DNA from: Macrolepiota albuminosa
Lineage: Eukaryota > Basidiomycota > Agaricomycetes > Agaricales > Agaricaceae
NCBI GenBank assembly: GCA_027475525.1
Contig: JAMWFC010000111.1
Coordinates: 434,001-498,000 of the forward strand
DNA: 64,000 nucleotides
Reading direction: 5' to 3'
This document shows, one piece after another, positions 19,660-32,399 of the stretch. The position numbers were made by a program, and so were the translations under genes. Numbering within the stretch: the first letter of the stretch is position 1; every line of letters starts with the position of its first letter. Under the pieces are notes generated by a model, which worked only from the letters and a program-made list of their open reading frames with translations, was not told the origin of the DNA and made no database searches.

Positions 19660-21883
19660 TCATCGTGTCCCGTCATCATTCTTCTCCTGAACCATACTAG
19701 AGACAGCAGTCTCAACCTGCTTATCCTCTGATACACTTTCTATCATTGGCCCCTTCGTATGGCCGACAATACCCACGCCACGAAAGAATATTATCGAGAT
19801 AAATATTGCTAGAGGAATCAACTTGTCAGATAACTCGGACAGATGGTACGAAGAATATACATACATAGGACACCGAACGCAAAAGATCCCCACTGTGCCG
19901 CCTGATAACTGGCAAGAGGCGGTGATGCTATTACTGCTGGATCACCCCGAGACTTTTGTTGCGTTACCCGATCGAAAATGACAGTAGTCACAGTAACTCC
20001 TAAGGACGTCCCGATCTGTTCTCGGGCACGAATGTCAGCAAAATACTCAAGTAGCGCTGTTATGCATCGTACCTGCGTCATTGTCTGGAACAAAGCTCCA
20101 GCGAGGCTCTGTTCATGTGGCTCAGCGACCTTGGCGATGAAAAGTGTTCCAGAAGCAAAGACAAAGTCCGCGCCGAAGACTGTTATTGCTGCACTGGGAA
20201 AACCATATGCCCAGTATGGAGCATTGGGGTTGATGATGGCGAAAAGTAAACATGCTAATGAAGTACCCAGCGTTCCAAAAGCTATGAAAAGTATCAGCTT
20301 GAAAGGACACGAGAGAAAGTAGGTTACGTACCAAGAAGGAAAACGATTGGGACATATGCAACGACAGCGGCGACCAATAGATTGCAAAGTACCCCGGAGA
20401 TGAACATCGGGAGGAGGCGGATGACGGTGAGGAGAGGCGAGTAGCCGCAATAATTCTGGTAGTATAGTTGGGCCCAGAAGCCCCAGGAGAGGAATGCACA
20501 CCACTCAAGGAACGCGATCAGCATCATGGCTGCAAAACGACCTCTCGCGCGCGTCCAGAGGGATACTTTCATTAGAGGTGGCGGGGAGAGCCATGAGCGG
20601 ACAATCGTCCGTGGGGAAGAAAGCTGTACCACGTCTGCGTTTTCGTTAGAGTTTCTTCTGTCCTGTTCTTCACGTTGTACTTGTAGTTTCTCGAGGTGTA
20701 CCTGCCAGAAGACGAAAATCACGATGAGGAATACACCCACAATTAGGAGCGCGATAATATCTATGAGGTGCCACTTTGAGTTCTAGCCTTCCCGTGCTGA
20801 GTAATTTGACATTATGACGTACATGGAGTTTTCCATCCCTGCGGCGCGATCTCGCCTTGTCCGAGTACGAAGATGATGAACACGAGGCCAGCGGTAATAA
20901 GTAATGCGCCAGGCCAATCAACTCGTCTGTCCTTCTCCTGAGACGGAGCGTCGGGATCAAAGGAAATGATAGCGCCAATCAGGCAGAGCACTGTGAGTCC
21001 TGTCTCTAGATAAAAGGGAGACCTCCAGGATTGTCTGTGCGATGATGAATCGCGTGAGAATACTAAATCAGGCGAAGAAATACAAACACACCCGGTCACT
21101 TCAGTGAGTACTCCACCAAGGGCCATGCCAAAGGCAGCACCGACTGGTGCACCTGCTGCAAATGTGGCAAACGCGATGGAACGAGCACGCGAGGGGGGAA
21201 ACGCATGCGCTAGAATGCCCAACTAGAGAAGCAACATTTTGAGCTCGAGTATCCAAGGATGACTGAGCGGCGGTGCTACTAACAGACGCAGGAATCGTGG
21301 CAGCAGCCCCGATTCCCTGGAAACCTCTTAATATATCAAGTGTCATGGGGTCTGTGCATCCCATTTAGAGTCACCTTTATCAGAAAGAAAGTAGGAGCCT
21401 GACCCTGAGCAAATCCACATCCCAGCGTAAATGCAGCGAGCATTACTGATCCCACCAAAAAGATTTTTCTTCGGCCATACAGATCTGCAAGCCGACCACA
21501 CACAAGTAACAAGCATCCCTACAATATAAAATATGAACGTCAATTTGGGAGAGATGTGATGCAAGGACGCACCGAGCTTAAAGGATAGGCTGACACCAAC
21601 CACTGAAGCTGTATCTCTTTAATATGGAAGTCACGGCCAACTGTGGATAAGGATATTGCCACTGAGGTGTTATTGGCGCTCTATATACCATGACATGGCA
21701 ACAAAAAAGTTGGCGATTCGAGTATAGGACGGGAAAGATACTAACATTCACTATCATAGCAAAGGTGCAAGTGAGCACCAGAACGACCGACTTGAACGTG
21801 CTTCGGGGTGGGGTGGTGTCGGGTATGCTGTCGGGCCATTGGTTACCATGCTTGTCACCGGCGAGGCTAACGGGGGGCGACAT
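19660..21883 (-). CDS. MFS transporter, DHA2-like 14-TM drug/proton antiporter type
   Basis: This plasma-membrane permease probably exports toxic compounds. The spliced protein starts with a hydrophilic N-terminus, then TM1, and continues with an exon reading SANNTSVAISLSTVGRDF and QWLVSAYPL. The loop 2-3 signature GRLADLYGRRKIFLVG is followed by FQGIGAAATIPAS, then ARSIAFATFAAGAPVGAAFG, and a long central loop with GQGEIAPQGWKTP. Late helices include GTLFIAKVAEPHEQSLAGALFQ. The last intron (GTATGT..CTAG, near 19800-19850) joins WGSFAFGVL to ISIIFFRGVGIVGHTKG. Seven or more introns are needed. The gene looks intact. The substrate is unknown; a siderophore or drug exporter role cannot be separated by sequence. 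Confidence 0.85.
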
Positions 21884-22876
21884 GAGAGCGAGGAGAGAAA
21901 GGAGTGCCGGCTTTATAAGACATCGTAAAGGTTGAATACTTTGAAAGGAAATCTACGGGAGTCGAGGCTAACAAGACTATAATTATCTTGATCAGATCAC
22001 ATTTGTCCGATCTTCCACAGAAATCGGCCTCGTGAGTGGTGCTTATGCGTCTATCAGCACGGAAAATGGATATAGCCTGGTGTTTCATGCATCCTATCAT
22101 CTGTCTACATAAACGTACCTTTCTCTCTCTTGGTACTTACCAAGTACAATGCCCAATCGAGTCGAGTGTGTCAACCTCCTGTCGATCGAAACTAGCCACC
22201 CGTGTCCGATGTTGTGACCACTTTGTCTGAATAAGCCGCCGCTTACTAGAGGATCCTCTGTCATCGCTACCTGCAACGAAAAATATCAATTCAAAAGACG
22301 AGACGGCTGAAGAATTCATCAAAGCTTACGCGGAGATATGCCTGCGCCCTTGCCTCCACTTTTTATCCTCGTTCCTTACATCGCTTGCGATTGTTTCAAG
22401 GTTCATTCATACAACCACGCATTAAAGTTACTTGGACAGTCTCGCAATTTCACGTGTACCGGCCAATGTTTACATATACCAGTTACATATTTCCCCTGTA
22501 GGCATGTGTCAACGTTAGCTGAGGTATGGGGATGATATACTCCTGGATAGTCCGACACGTTATGTACTCTGCTCGAGGCAAATGTGGCCTTGGCATACTC
22601 AGTATGGATACTTATGCCGGTCATGCTGTTTAAAGAATTCTTGGACGACCTTGGTACAATCGAGAAGTAATGGTATCGATTACTCTTTGGCATTATGGCG
22701 GTCAACCCTCCCAGGTGATGATCTAAACTCCACAACTCCTAAATGCTCGTTAACTGGGAATATGGATATCTAGCAAGATGGAAAGCGAATGAATTGCTAT
22801 GAGTGTGTAAGAAGCGTGATCCAGTTTCTGAGGAACCGGTACCGGTGCTTGCAGCAGAACAGGGGTATAATTGTTG
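21884..22876. other. intergenic, nothing supported
   Basis: About 1 kb between the start of the MFS transporter and the stop of Cdc4, both on the minus strand. It should hold the MFS promoter. Short frames here have no recognisable content. Confidence 0.5.
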
Positions 22877-23539
22877 CTACTGGCTCAGTATCGTGCGCAC
22901 GAAAGATTCGTAGTTGACGTTGCCGTCCCTGTCATTAATGCAGAACATTGAGCATCGGTTCTCCCAAACAAAAGCACAGACGCAGTTGGGCGATAAGGGA
23001 TATGAAGTCAAGATTGGTAGCAGACTTACGGGCCGATTTGCACACCTTTCAGCAACTCATCAACTTCTTCATCTGTCATCTTTTCGCCCAATTGAGTGAG
23101 AACGTATCTTAGCTCCCCTGCTCCAATAAAGCCATTCCCTTCCTTGTCAAACACCTGAAAACCTCGAATGAACTCCTCTACAAGTAGAAAAAAGGGCGAA
23201 AAACGCGTGAAAAGATTCAGCTGGCGTGATTTCCGGCAAAGTGTGGGTTTACCTGGTGTACCAGCTGGCTTGAACCCATCAGGACGATTAAGTATCTTCA
23301 AAAATGTTGCGTAGTCGACTAAAAAAATCCTCAGAGTACAGAACGTTGAACGAAAAATGACTTGGGCGGAAGGAAATGCCAAACTCACCATCGCGTGGTG
23401 CCCCTGCAACGATTTCTGCCACTTCTGCCTGTGTTGGGTTCTGTCCAAGCGCACGCAGGAGATCACCAAGAGTTTCCCGTGAAACTGCTCCCGTTCCGCG
23501 CTTGTCGAACAGCGCGAATGCCTCCTTGTATTCTGTCAT
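22877..23539 (-). CDS. cdc4: myosin light chain Cdc4, EF-hand protein
   Basis: This is the small calmodulin-like light chain that binds type II and V myosins at the cytokinetic ring and in polarised growth. The spliced protein of about 140 residues starts [17 protein letters not shown], continues [19 protein letters not shown], then [56 protein letters not shown] and ends [16 protein letters not shown]. Helix-loop-helix EF-hands are visible, but several loops lack full calcium ligands, as usual for Cdc4. Four or more exons; the last intron ends at ACAG before GGACGGC near 22920. The first ATG in good context is at 23537-23539. Divergent from the chaperone gene to its right, with under 200 bp between. 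Confidence 0.88.
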
Positions 23540-23735
23540 CGAGATCGATGTCAACTACTGTGCAGTATCTCGCGTGAAAGGGCGTCCAGACCAGCATTAT
23601 CACTCTACGTGCAAATTGAGATACAAACCAGAAAAAATTGAAGCCAACATACCATAGGAATCGTAAAATGATGAAGGTCGAGGAAGATGGGAAAGGTTTG
23701 AAATATGTGGCTGTGCAACGTGACTGCCTTTCAGT

Positions 23736-24787
23736 ATGGTACTCGTCCAAACTTTTGCTGGGGACGCAACTAATCTTTGTTGCTTAGGATGTCGACCCTC
23801 TTGCAGATACTGTCCCCCCTCGCTATGCCGTTGAATCTGACGAAGAGGACGAGTTCAACCCTCTGCCGACTACCGCGCCATATCTGGAACATGTTACTGA
23901 GGTCAAACTGATACCTGATAATATACCTCAGGGAAACAACCTGGTAATTGCAATTGGAGACGTTCCTAGATATTGGGCGCCTGGAGCCAATCTGGGTGTG
24001 CAGATTGGTGGAGTCTATATCAACAAGATCCAAGTGTGTGATTGAATACATCATTTACACATGGGATCGCACGCTGATTCGAGTGTAGGTTGGTCTCGTT
24101 TTCAATCCAAGCTGGACAAAGAGCATCATTATCGTGTCCGAAGCTTTTACAAGGCTGCCTGTGTGGGCCATGCACCAATATGCCTCTGCGATCCTTGATG
24201 CCCTGAAGCCAGTCAAGTATGTCCTTGAGATTAGATGTGACTAACGAAGTCCAAATCAATTCCTTCAGATTGGCATTACTGGATACGTATTCTGCTCCAG
24301 CATACATCTCTGAAAAACCAGTCCCGTTCGAAGATGCACCTTTACGTTATCTTGCCACCCATGCTGTCGATGACACCACGGTAAGTCAAATTCACCATGC
24401 AGAAACTGATCTGATTTTGACTGTGATACCAATCAGAAATCCAAAGCTGAAGTATTCGCGCCTCCCAACATTCTGCAATCGACTTCAGCTTCGTTTCTCA
24501 CAGTTATGGCCACTACTCATAGTCATTCACGCGGTACTCTCATCCTGGTTCCTTCCCCACACATACACCCCCCTCCTCCCAAAGTCTTGAAACCAACCAG
24601 CTCCTTTCATACTGACCCAGAACCTTGTGAATGGTCTGAAACGACGATCAACTTGGCTCAAGAGTTAGTTTTCCGTGCGGTAGATGACAGTGCCCCTCAT
24701 TGGACTCGACACATCGGCGGCAGCAGCACCAGCACAGGCTCTACCAAGAAAAAGGGCGATATAGGAGAGGGCGGAATGTATATTTAA
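23736..24787 (+). CDS. proteasome assembly chaperone PAC1/Pba1-like
   Basis: The predicted protein begins DVDPLADTVPPRYAVESDEE, has a beta-rich core with LVIAIGDVPRYWAPGANLG and SIIIVSEAFTRLPVWAMHQY, then LALLDTYSAPAYI, and ends in a Gly/Ser/Thr-rich tail. This fits the PAC1/Psmg1 family, which helps assemble alpha rings of the 20S proteasome in the cytosol. I place the start at ATG 23736-23738, followed at once by a 49-nt intron (GTACTC..TTAG, 23739-23787), because exon 2 then reads in frame from codon 2. Other introns split the gene at about 24034 and after GTCAAG near 24215. An upstream start is possible. Family assignment is from residue patterns only. Confidence 0.68.
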
Positions 24788-24914
24788 TGGAAAACTCCTG
24801 AGGATTGGGAATGTGTCTAAGGTGTATAAGGTAGTCATTTATATAGATTAGGAAAACAATGATTAGTATCCACAGTTAAAGGTATCTGAATGAAAGTGAT
24901 TACAAAGTGCTATT

Positions 24915-27900
24915 TTACCTACCCGGAAATGCTCCCGGAATGACTTGTCTCCTGCGTTCAGGATGATGAAAGTAAGTACCATAACGCGAACTTCGCGATG
25001 GCGAGGATGGAGGTGAGGTGAGAGGTTCACCATCTCCAGCTCCACTCGCTTCTGTTATCGACTGCTCAAGTGCACCCGTATTCTCATTCTCATAGTCATC
25101 ATCACTGTCCATCGCGTCATCAATCCAAGTTTCATTTTCCGGTAGCATAATCACCCCTGAGGCAACGTCAAAACTCAGGCGATGATTTATGGTGTGGCCA
25201 TTCTGAACTGAACGAGAATGCGAGTCTTCCCATGGATTGCGAACCACCGCAGCATCCGCGGAAGCGTCGGCTTGCGTGCCTTCACTGGTGGAAGGACCAG
25301 CTCGAGGCACGCTAGAAGAACGCCGCACGGAGCTGCGTCGCTTTCGAAGGGTGAGGACGACAGCTTCGTTGTCTTTGCTGACGCGCGATGTTTCCCCTCT
25401 ATGATCGAGATTGACGAGTGACTGGCCTTTTTTCAAAGGAAGCCACGGCTCTGGCAGCACGCCTGTCAAAGCCGGATGACCATATCGTCGTTTTCCAGTA
25501 CTATGACGTGGAATTCAGAAAATATTTGGTGATATGCTTAACAACTAGACTCACTTCAGCACGCCACTGTACCAGCCCGTCATCGGCGGTTGCGACTGCA
25601 GAAATCCAGATGAGAACGGGCGAGTACTAAAGGGAAGAAGTACACACGTAATCGGTCCGCTCGTCCTCTGGGGCTACATATAGAGTATCATCATTCTGAG
25701 CATATCTCCTCTTGTTCAGATTGCTAGTTGAAGAAAAAATCAGCTGTGTTGACTGAGGAAATGAAAGGAAACACACCTTTGGGACCAGGTCACAGGATGT
25801 CCTGCCTTCAATCGCATAACATCCGCAGTCTCTTCAAATGAAAGGAAACACACCTTTGGGACCAGGTCACAGGATGTCCTGCCTTCAATCGCATAACATC
25901 CGCAGTCTCTTCTCCTCGCTGGACCTCAAACACCGACGAGAGACTGACGAATTTGCTAAGGGGCTTGAGGCTCTTGTCGACATACCATGACCAAACAAGC
26001 GTGCCAATTAGCAAAGGTGCGAGCAGAGAGGATATGATGTAGGACTGGCGAAGTGTGAAGATACCGATCATGAATACTTGGAAGATGACAACGCCCCAAA
26101 TGAGGCGAATGAATGTAATCGGCCACGCCTGCCCTTGGGATTCGTATGGCTTATAGAATACTAATAAACCAATTAGTTAACAGAAGACGGACATTAAATA
26201 AGAGTAGACACCGAAAAGCAGTTTGTACTTGTAAACGACGTAACCGATGCCGAAGTATAAAGCGCCGAAGACGACGATAAGGGGTTGAACGACGCTATAC
26301 AGCAACGTGATCACAAACATCAAGATGGCCTGCGGGTAAACAACACCATAATTAATCATGGGTGGTGCATTGAGCTCCGCGAAATCTTTCAAAGCAATTA
26401 ATAAGAGAAAATAACGTAAAAAGAGGATTACCTCGAGGAGTACGCGTGAGGAACATGCGGAAAATCATTTGAGGGATGATGACGCCCAAGTTGAGGAGTT
26501 GTAGAGGCATGATACCCAGCCCTGTCCGCAGTTTGAGATGGAAAATGGAAGATGGATACATTAGCGCACCTTGTAGGATCACATAGGACAAGAAGAAATG
26601 CCTAAGGACAGATGAATAAAAAAAACAGGAAGGGTAAACTATTTTACCTGGCTCGTCCAGCTTGTAAAGCCAGTGCGAGCTTTTCGGGAACTTTTGCAGG
26701 AGAATTGGCTAGATCCTGCATAAGTTGCCAATACGTGCTGGCAAGCAGAAAGATGAAGACGACATTGATCAAGAGGAACAAGAAGTATCTGTTAAGAGTG
26801 TCAACATAGCAATCGGGGTAGTAATCCTTATCGTGTACTTTTTAAGAAGCGAGTACTCGACCCAGCTCCTTGCACGATATCCCTGTTGGTAAGTAAGAGC
26901 TGCCCACGTATTAGAAGTCTGACGCTGAGCATGCTACGGTTATGGACATACCTTCTAACAGGAACGGCAAGCATGCATTCAGGGTTATAACTGCTACACT
27001 GGGCAAAGAATTCTGAACAATGGCCCGAATTTGCACATTCTGATCTATGAGTCTCCCAAGCCATGGCATTGTCTTCTTAATCTCTTCATAACTCAGCAGG
27101 CTAGCAAGTGCACTGATAGGGAAAAACCAGAAAAAAAAGAGAAGTCCCATCAACATCAGAACAATGACATCGCGCGTCCGTATGTTTGTTGTCGATGGTG
27201 ACATGTTCGACCATACAATATCGCGAGGTTCCGGTGCTAGGAAGGTAGTGAGAGATGAAGGATTAGGCGCGTGAGCGACTTGAACAGCAATTTGCTGTAG
27301 AAAAAGGTTAAGTGCCTAGTCAGGCCACGGCAAGCGCGACAGCCTGCTCACCGCGCTAGACATCTTCTCAAATGTCACGAATGCAGATTGTGTCGCTTTG
27401 AACCTTCCATTCATCCTCCTCCTCTTGACGAGCTCGTCTGCCTCCTCAAACTGCCGCTCTAAGTACTCCAATGCATCGACTTTGGGTGTAAACCAACCAA
27501 TCCTCATGGTGGGCCGCTTCTGATGTGGGACCACAAACCGCCCTCGCCGAGGCCGCGCTTCTTCAACGTCTATATCGACCAGGGGAGCAAAGTCCATTTG
27601 CTCCGGGTCATATTCCTCCACTGTGCTTGGATTTCCAACATAACTGACCCAGGCTCGTTCCAGAGCTAATAATGCCTCTGTCCTCTTATCAAGCAGCCTC
27701 TTCAGGCTCGAGACCTCCCGACAGACGTTCACACTCTCCACTGCAAGGCCCATGTTTTCAAAGTACTCGGCCAGCGGCCGCTCTCCTTGCAGGTGATTGG
27801 GTAAATCTGTCACTAGAACAGTTCTTGCAGGAATAGAGTGGACAAGTTCTAAGGAAAAGAGTTGGCGAGACCGAATGAAACGACGATAGTTGCGATAGAT

Positions 27901-28715
27901 ATAATAGAGAGCGAGGATCGTGAAAAGGTACGTGAACATCAGATGGACAGAGAGATACGAATTAGCATCATTTATCAAATCGAGCCAATCATTTAGGGGT
28001 GATGTCCTATTTCCGGGAAGGGTGTCCGGACTAGAACCAAGTCTCGGCCAAGTAATATTTCCAACAGGCCATCCTTCGTCGTCCGGGTCGAGTTCTTTAT
28101 TATGCTATTGAGGACATTCAGGGAATGCACGGATTGGAAACATTCATGCAAAGCACACCTTCCAATTAAGAGGCATCAGAATTGTCACGGCAAAGAATGA
28201 ACAGACGGAGAAGAGATAGAAGGACATTTTAAAAAAGGTCAACAACTGGACGCATCAAAGTGAGTAGAACTGCGAGCTGAGGAAGACTTGTACTTGCCAC
28301 AGCCGCATCGAGTCCAACTATCTGTAACACGGTAAACTCTGACGTTCTAATTGTTGGCATAATCCACCCAAAGAATGCCTGATGAGCATGAGCTTCGTGT
28401 GGTGAGAAACCTGGTAAGATGGTAAGTCATTTTGTCACCCACGTATTGCAGAGGTTCATACCTTTGAGTTTGGTCCTGGGAGCAAACACCAAAGGCCAAC
28501 GCGTCCTACTGTATGAAAAGACAAAGAACGATATGATTCCGATGGTAAACGAAATACTAAGTTGCGTTGTGAACCAAGGTCCCTCGAATTTCTCTGTTTG
28601 AAGGTTAGTAAGACGAAAAATAAAACAACTAATTATCAAAGTACGCACGCATGGGAGGAGAACCTGGCGGAAGGCCGCCGCCATCTCCATCGTCTTGAAA
28701 GAATGTCGAGGCCAT
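24915..28715 (-). CDS. Csc1/OSCA-type (DUF221) calcium-permeable stress-gated channel
   Basis: This multi-pass membrane protein would be an osmosensitive cation channel or lipid scramblase of the OSCA/TMEM63 family. It starts MASTFFQDDGDGGGLPPG, then an N-terminal TM (TQLSISFTIGIISFFVFSYS), a late-exocytosis-type domain, and the cytosolic PHM7-like domain (28000-27316) with VTDLPNHLQGERPL. The DUF221 core follows, with DVIVLMLMGLLFFFWFFPI, LNAPPMINYGVVYPQAILMF and helices up to 25808. The tail reads YVAPEDERTDY-SQPPM..GVLN-TGKRRYGHPALTGVLPEP across two 54-nt introns, then an acidic, Ser-rich tail. More than ten introns. A 77-bp duplication (25759-25912) copies the end of one exon and the start of its intron; splicing could still skip it. 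Confidence 0.85.
25759..25912. repeat. 77-bp perfect tandem duplication C, inside the Csc1 gene
   Basis: Copies at 25759-25835 and 25836-25912 are identical. They duplicate the coding end of an exon (EETADVMRLKAGHPVTWSQ) and the first bases of the next intron. It is the only one of the ten that falls in a conserved single-copy gene, which argues against a transposon-specific cause. Confidence 0.92.
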
Positions 28716-28887
28716 GGTGAGGACCGAGCGTTGCGGCTTTGATTAATGACACCACAATTTGGCAACAACTTGAATGCCAAACAATACGTCGACGGTGTCC
28801 ATGACCTCTATCTGGACCCACAGACAAGCGTGGTCGCTTGGGGAAGATTGTGCGACTGTGTTCTTGCACTACTCCAGATAAATCTAA

Positions 28888-29619
28888 TGGATATCAATGT
28901 CTTTGAGCTGCCACACTCTGTCAAGTGTCCCTATTCCTCTAGAACCAGACATCGCGGCAGCAAACGCCTGCGCCCCCGACACTGATACCACCTTTGACTT
29001 TCTACGATATGAGCCCTTTCCACAATTGATTGCATGTCTGCTTCAAGCTGAAGCTAGAATACGTGGCTCCTTCGGACATGTTGACGCCACACCTTCCAGG
29101 TCTGAAGTACAGACGGTTCTTAACATCGACCGTCTTCCGGAAGTACGTGACGCGTATGATGCATAAATGGCATATCGGGCTACGGAAGTGCAACATGCAA
29201 TGATGCTTGTGTCGTCTCTCCTGCTTTGTTCCAGGTCTCCAGAGCGGTTTATCTCCGTCAGCTGGGAACAACTGATTCGATCCCAATGGTCCATCGTAGA
29301 GCGCAATACGGCTTTCATTGAGGATTTTGGTCTCAGAGCAAAGGGACTAACGGAATTGGAAAAGTGGACATTAGACAGCATGGACGAAGAGAGTCAGGCG
29401 ATTTTGCACGGAATGAAGCACAGACTTCCCCTGTTGGCATTTTGGGGGATCTTTTGCATGTCTTCGGAGACAAAAGCTGTCCTTAAGGACTTTGGATATG
29501 TCATTTTCTTCGATCACGACAAATGTCTGGCAATGGATGTATCCCTGCTCCTGCGACTATGCCTTTTCACATTGACGCAACGACTACAGCTTGGAGGTTC
29601 CCTGTTTCTTCAGTTGTAG
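28888..29619 (+). CDS. unrecognised protein, possible gene
   Basis: A frame from about 28897 to 29166 is followed by another from 29167 to 29619 that could be joined by splicing. The second has the feel of a real helical protein (IRSQWSIVERNTAFIEDFG, LDSMDEESQAILHGMKHR) and ends LGGSLFLQL. I recognise no family. It is divergent from the Csc1 gene, whose start is 172 bp to the left. Splice junctions are not settled; a broken or lineage-specific gene is equally possible. Confidence 0.3.
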
Positions 29620-29887
29620 CACCCACCATCAAACCTTGCCGCAATGTCAAGGCTGATTTCGTTGCTTTTGATGGTGCTTTTAAGAGGCTAACCTGACATG
29701 CAAAGTCAGCGGCGCCTTCGACAGTCCATACCTGACAAACGCGTGCCTCCGGTATTGAATATCACGATCTCTTCTCTTGTCATGAATTCATGGTCAAACA
29801 TAATTATTCCTCGGCGGGCAGCAACCAAGTCCATGGTCGGTGCTTTTCTATTACAAGTGAGTATGTAGATTATAGCTCCACTTCGTA
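29620..29887. other. no gene recognised
   Basis: Short spacer before the LINE tail. No supported frame. Confidence 0.4.
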
Positions 29888-30530
29888 AGCTAATGAACCT
29901 TGAAACCAGAGAGGGCGGAGGAAATCTCAACTGACGCTCAAATCTGGAAATCTCTTAGTAGCAACCTTCTCACAAAACGTTCCCGGGTGTTCCTATGGAA
30001 AACTATGCACAATGCCTACAAGGTCGGCAGCTACTGGGAAAATATACTGGGATACGAGGAGAGAGCTATATGCCCGACCTGCAGGGTCACCGAATCAATG
30101 GAACACGTACTGACGGAATGTGAGTCGTCGGGGCAATAATCTGGAACTACATCAGACAACTACACGAACGCAGAGGACTCTGAATACAATAAACCCTCCC
30201 TGTGCGACCAGCTGGGATGCGCCATTACTAAAGGACGGAGAATTAAGGACAAAGGCTGTCGGAGGTTCTGGACCATATCTACGTCGGAAGCCTCCTACGA
30301 GATTTGGAAAAGCAGGTGTGAGTGGAGGATAGGCCGGGACTCGGACCCCGGGAAAGCCTTCACCCAGAATGAGCTCATAGGTAGAATAAAAGCTGCTATA
30401 GCGAGAAGAATAAAGATCGATTGCCCAGCTATTGACAATGAGAAGTTCGGAAAGAAGGCAATAAAATCCGGGCTGGTCAAAAAGACTTGGGCGAACTTCC
30501 TATCGGGTGATGACCCCCCACAGGTCATGG
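29888..30530 (+). pseudogene. C-terminal remnant of a non-LTR retrotransposon (LINE) ORF2
   Basis: The first part reads AQIWKSLSSNLLTKRSRVFL, YKVGSYWENILGYEERAICPTC and ESMEHVLTECESSGQ. This is the zinc-binding-like tail region found after RNase H in many basidiomycete LINE polyproteins. After a frame change near 30130 the homology goes on with IWKSRCEWRIG and NEKFGKKAIKSGLVKKTWAN near 30290-30500. No reverse transcriptase domain is present, as expected from 5' truncation. A similar tail occurs at 49200-49682. Confidence 0.7.
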
Positions 30531-31221
30531 AGGAAAATAAATGTGGTTTTAGTGACCGGAGTCCCACACTATGTGCGTAAAGGCATTTCCACGGAGGTAG
30601 CTCCAGAACTGAGAAAAAATGAACTTACACGCGGTCGTCCCGCTACATGTGGGGAGTTCTCATTGTCGGCAGTATTTCTTGGTCGGATCATCGGCTCCAG
30701 CTTTAGTAAATGATAAGCGACTCATTCATGTCCATTGGTTTGAAAGTGGAAGATAATAGAATTTCCAGTTTGGTTAAAAGTTCAAGATGATGTGCAACTC
30801 TTTATATTCGCTCATGATCCTTGAAAAGCTAGTCAAACCTATGACAAGACAAGAACAGATACTTTCTACTTGTTTTCAACCTGCATGCAGGATCCTTCAT
30901 ATGATTAATTGACGCGCGACCTCGCTTACCTCCGAGTCGAGTACAAATATCTGCTGAGTCGACACATATCCTTCATTGATTAAATGCAAGTTCAAATGTC
31001 TACGAGGCTTAAAGATCGTACAATTACTAGCACTGAGTGACATATTCTTTGCTTCGCTGTGGACTCGTTTGCCATCTATGCGCCACAATGAAAACTGAGG
31101 ATCCAGATTGACTAACCTTGGTTTGCGTTGAAATGAGCTATTTCATTTACTTGCCATGCGTTTTATCACTTGCGTGGAACATATACAAGAATGCACAATG
31201 TGGTATATACAAGAACAGATC
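30531..31221. other. intergenic, nothing supported
   Basis: About 700 bp with short frames only. It lies 3' of the EthD-like gene and 3' of the LINE tail. Confidence 0.5.
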
Positions 31222-32036
31222 TCATTGAGGTAAATTGCTTTGTGCAATTCCAGGGTAGGCGCGGTACAGATTCCAGCTCCTTCGTTCGACGATCTCGAAA
31301 CACCCACGCGACATGATGATGTTGTTAAACTCGGAGGAATCGGCAGCAGATGGATTCTCAAACTCTAGTGTAACAAGTTCGCATTCTGTCCCTTAAAAGT
31401 CGCGCACGACCGTCACTCACCGTGCAGGATGAAATATTTGGATACGACCTGCTCCTCAGGGCCTTTCCCAGAAATGGATGTTCCAGTTTTGAGGTTATCG
31501 ATACACTCGAACAATCTTGTCCTGACCCAGCCTTTGACACTTCTCAATTTGTCATACATGTCCTTGGTCCAAGCATGAATGGAACCGTCCATAGTTACCT
31601 CAACTCCATGCGTAACAATGAATGTCGTCGGGTTTGACGAAGCGAGAGAGGATGTGATCGGAGATGCGCCTGAATCCGACAGAACTTCACAAGTCCTACG
31701 ATCGAGGACCTCGAGTCGGACAACGAGGTCCGCTTCACGGGGGCTGCGGTTAGCGCGCAGACGGGTGTAGCTTTCGTGCTGGAAGGCAGATGTATCATCG
31801 ATATCATAGAGGGCCAGCCAGGTAGGTTTGAGGGAGTCTGCAGCGGAGAAACGGGCTCCTGTGAGGAAGGACTTGATATGATTCATGCGTAAGGGGACAT
31901 GCTCGTTGTTGTACCAGTCTGGACGGTAAGTAGAAAAGCAAAGTGGAATAAAGATTACAGGAGGCGGACCTTGAAATTCTTCAAGAGCCACTTGGTCGCC
32001 TGGCTCAGAGAGTACAACGAGGAACCCGAGAGGCAT
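31222..32036 (-). CDS. EthD-like dimeric alpha-beta barrel protein
   Basis: The spliced protein starts MPLGFLVVLSEPGDQVALEE, then DWYNNEHVPLRM, the hallmark of small EthD/DABB proteins common in agaricomycetes, followed by SFLTGARFSAAD and PTWLALYDIDD. A second half has VTHGVEVTMDGSIHAWTKDM and ends RAYPGIAQSNLPQ. Two ferredoxin-like halves of about 120 residues are plausible. Three exons: an intron ending CCAG before ACTGGTAC, and one starting GTGAGT near 31430. The ATG at 32034-32036 is chosen because it begins the beta strand directly. Substrate and role are unknown; some relatives are small oxygenases or decarboxylases. Confidence 0.7.
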
Positions 32037-32399
32037 GGAAGTAACAAGTGAACAACGGATATCGTGGATCACGGTCATCCGGGCCGGGATATTCTGTACC
32101 AATCAAACCAGATCATGCGTTTGAAATGGAGCTGTGCCGCTAGAACTTGGTATTTTATCACGATGATACATGTACAATAATGAGGAACGCGTCATTGTAT
32201 GGAAATGTGCGTAGTAGCGTGCAGGACAGTCAAGATTCGTGCTGGTATCACGTACGTGCTGTGTGCTCTTGCAATAGCGGAGAAAAGGACCGGGGTTCTA
32301 AATCTACTGCAATGAATACACAGGCCGATAAAGCCCAACCGCGCCTAAACTAGAGCGACGGCGAGAATGGAGAGCGTGTGGACAAAAACCGTCGTCTGT

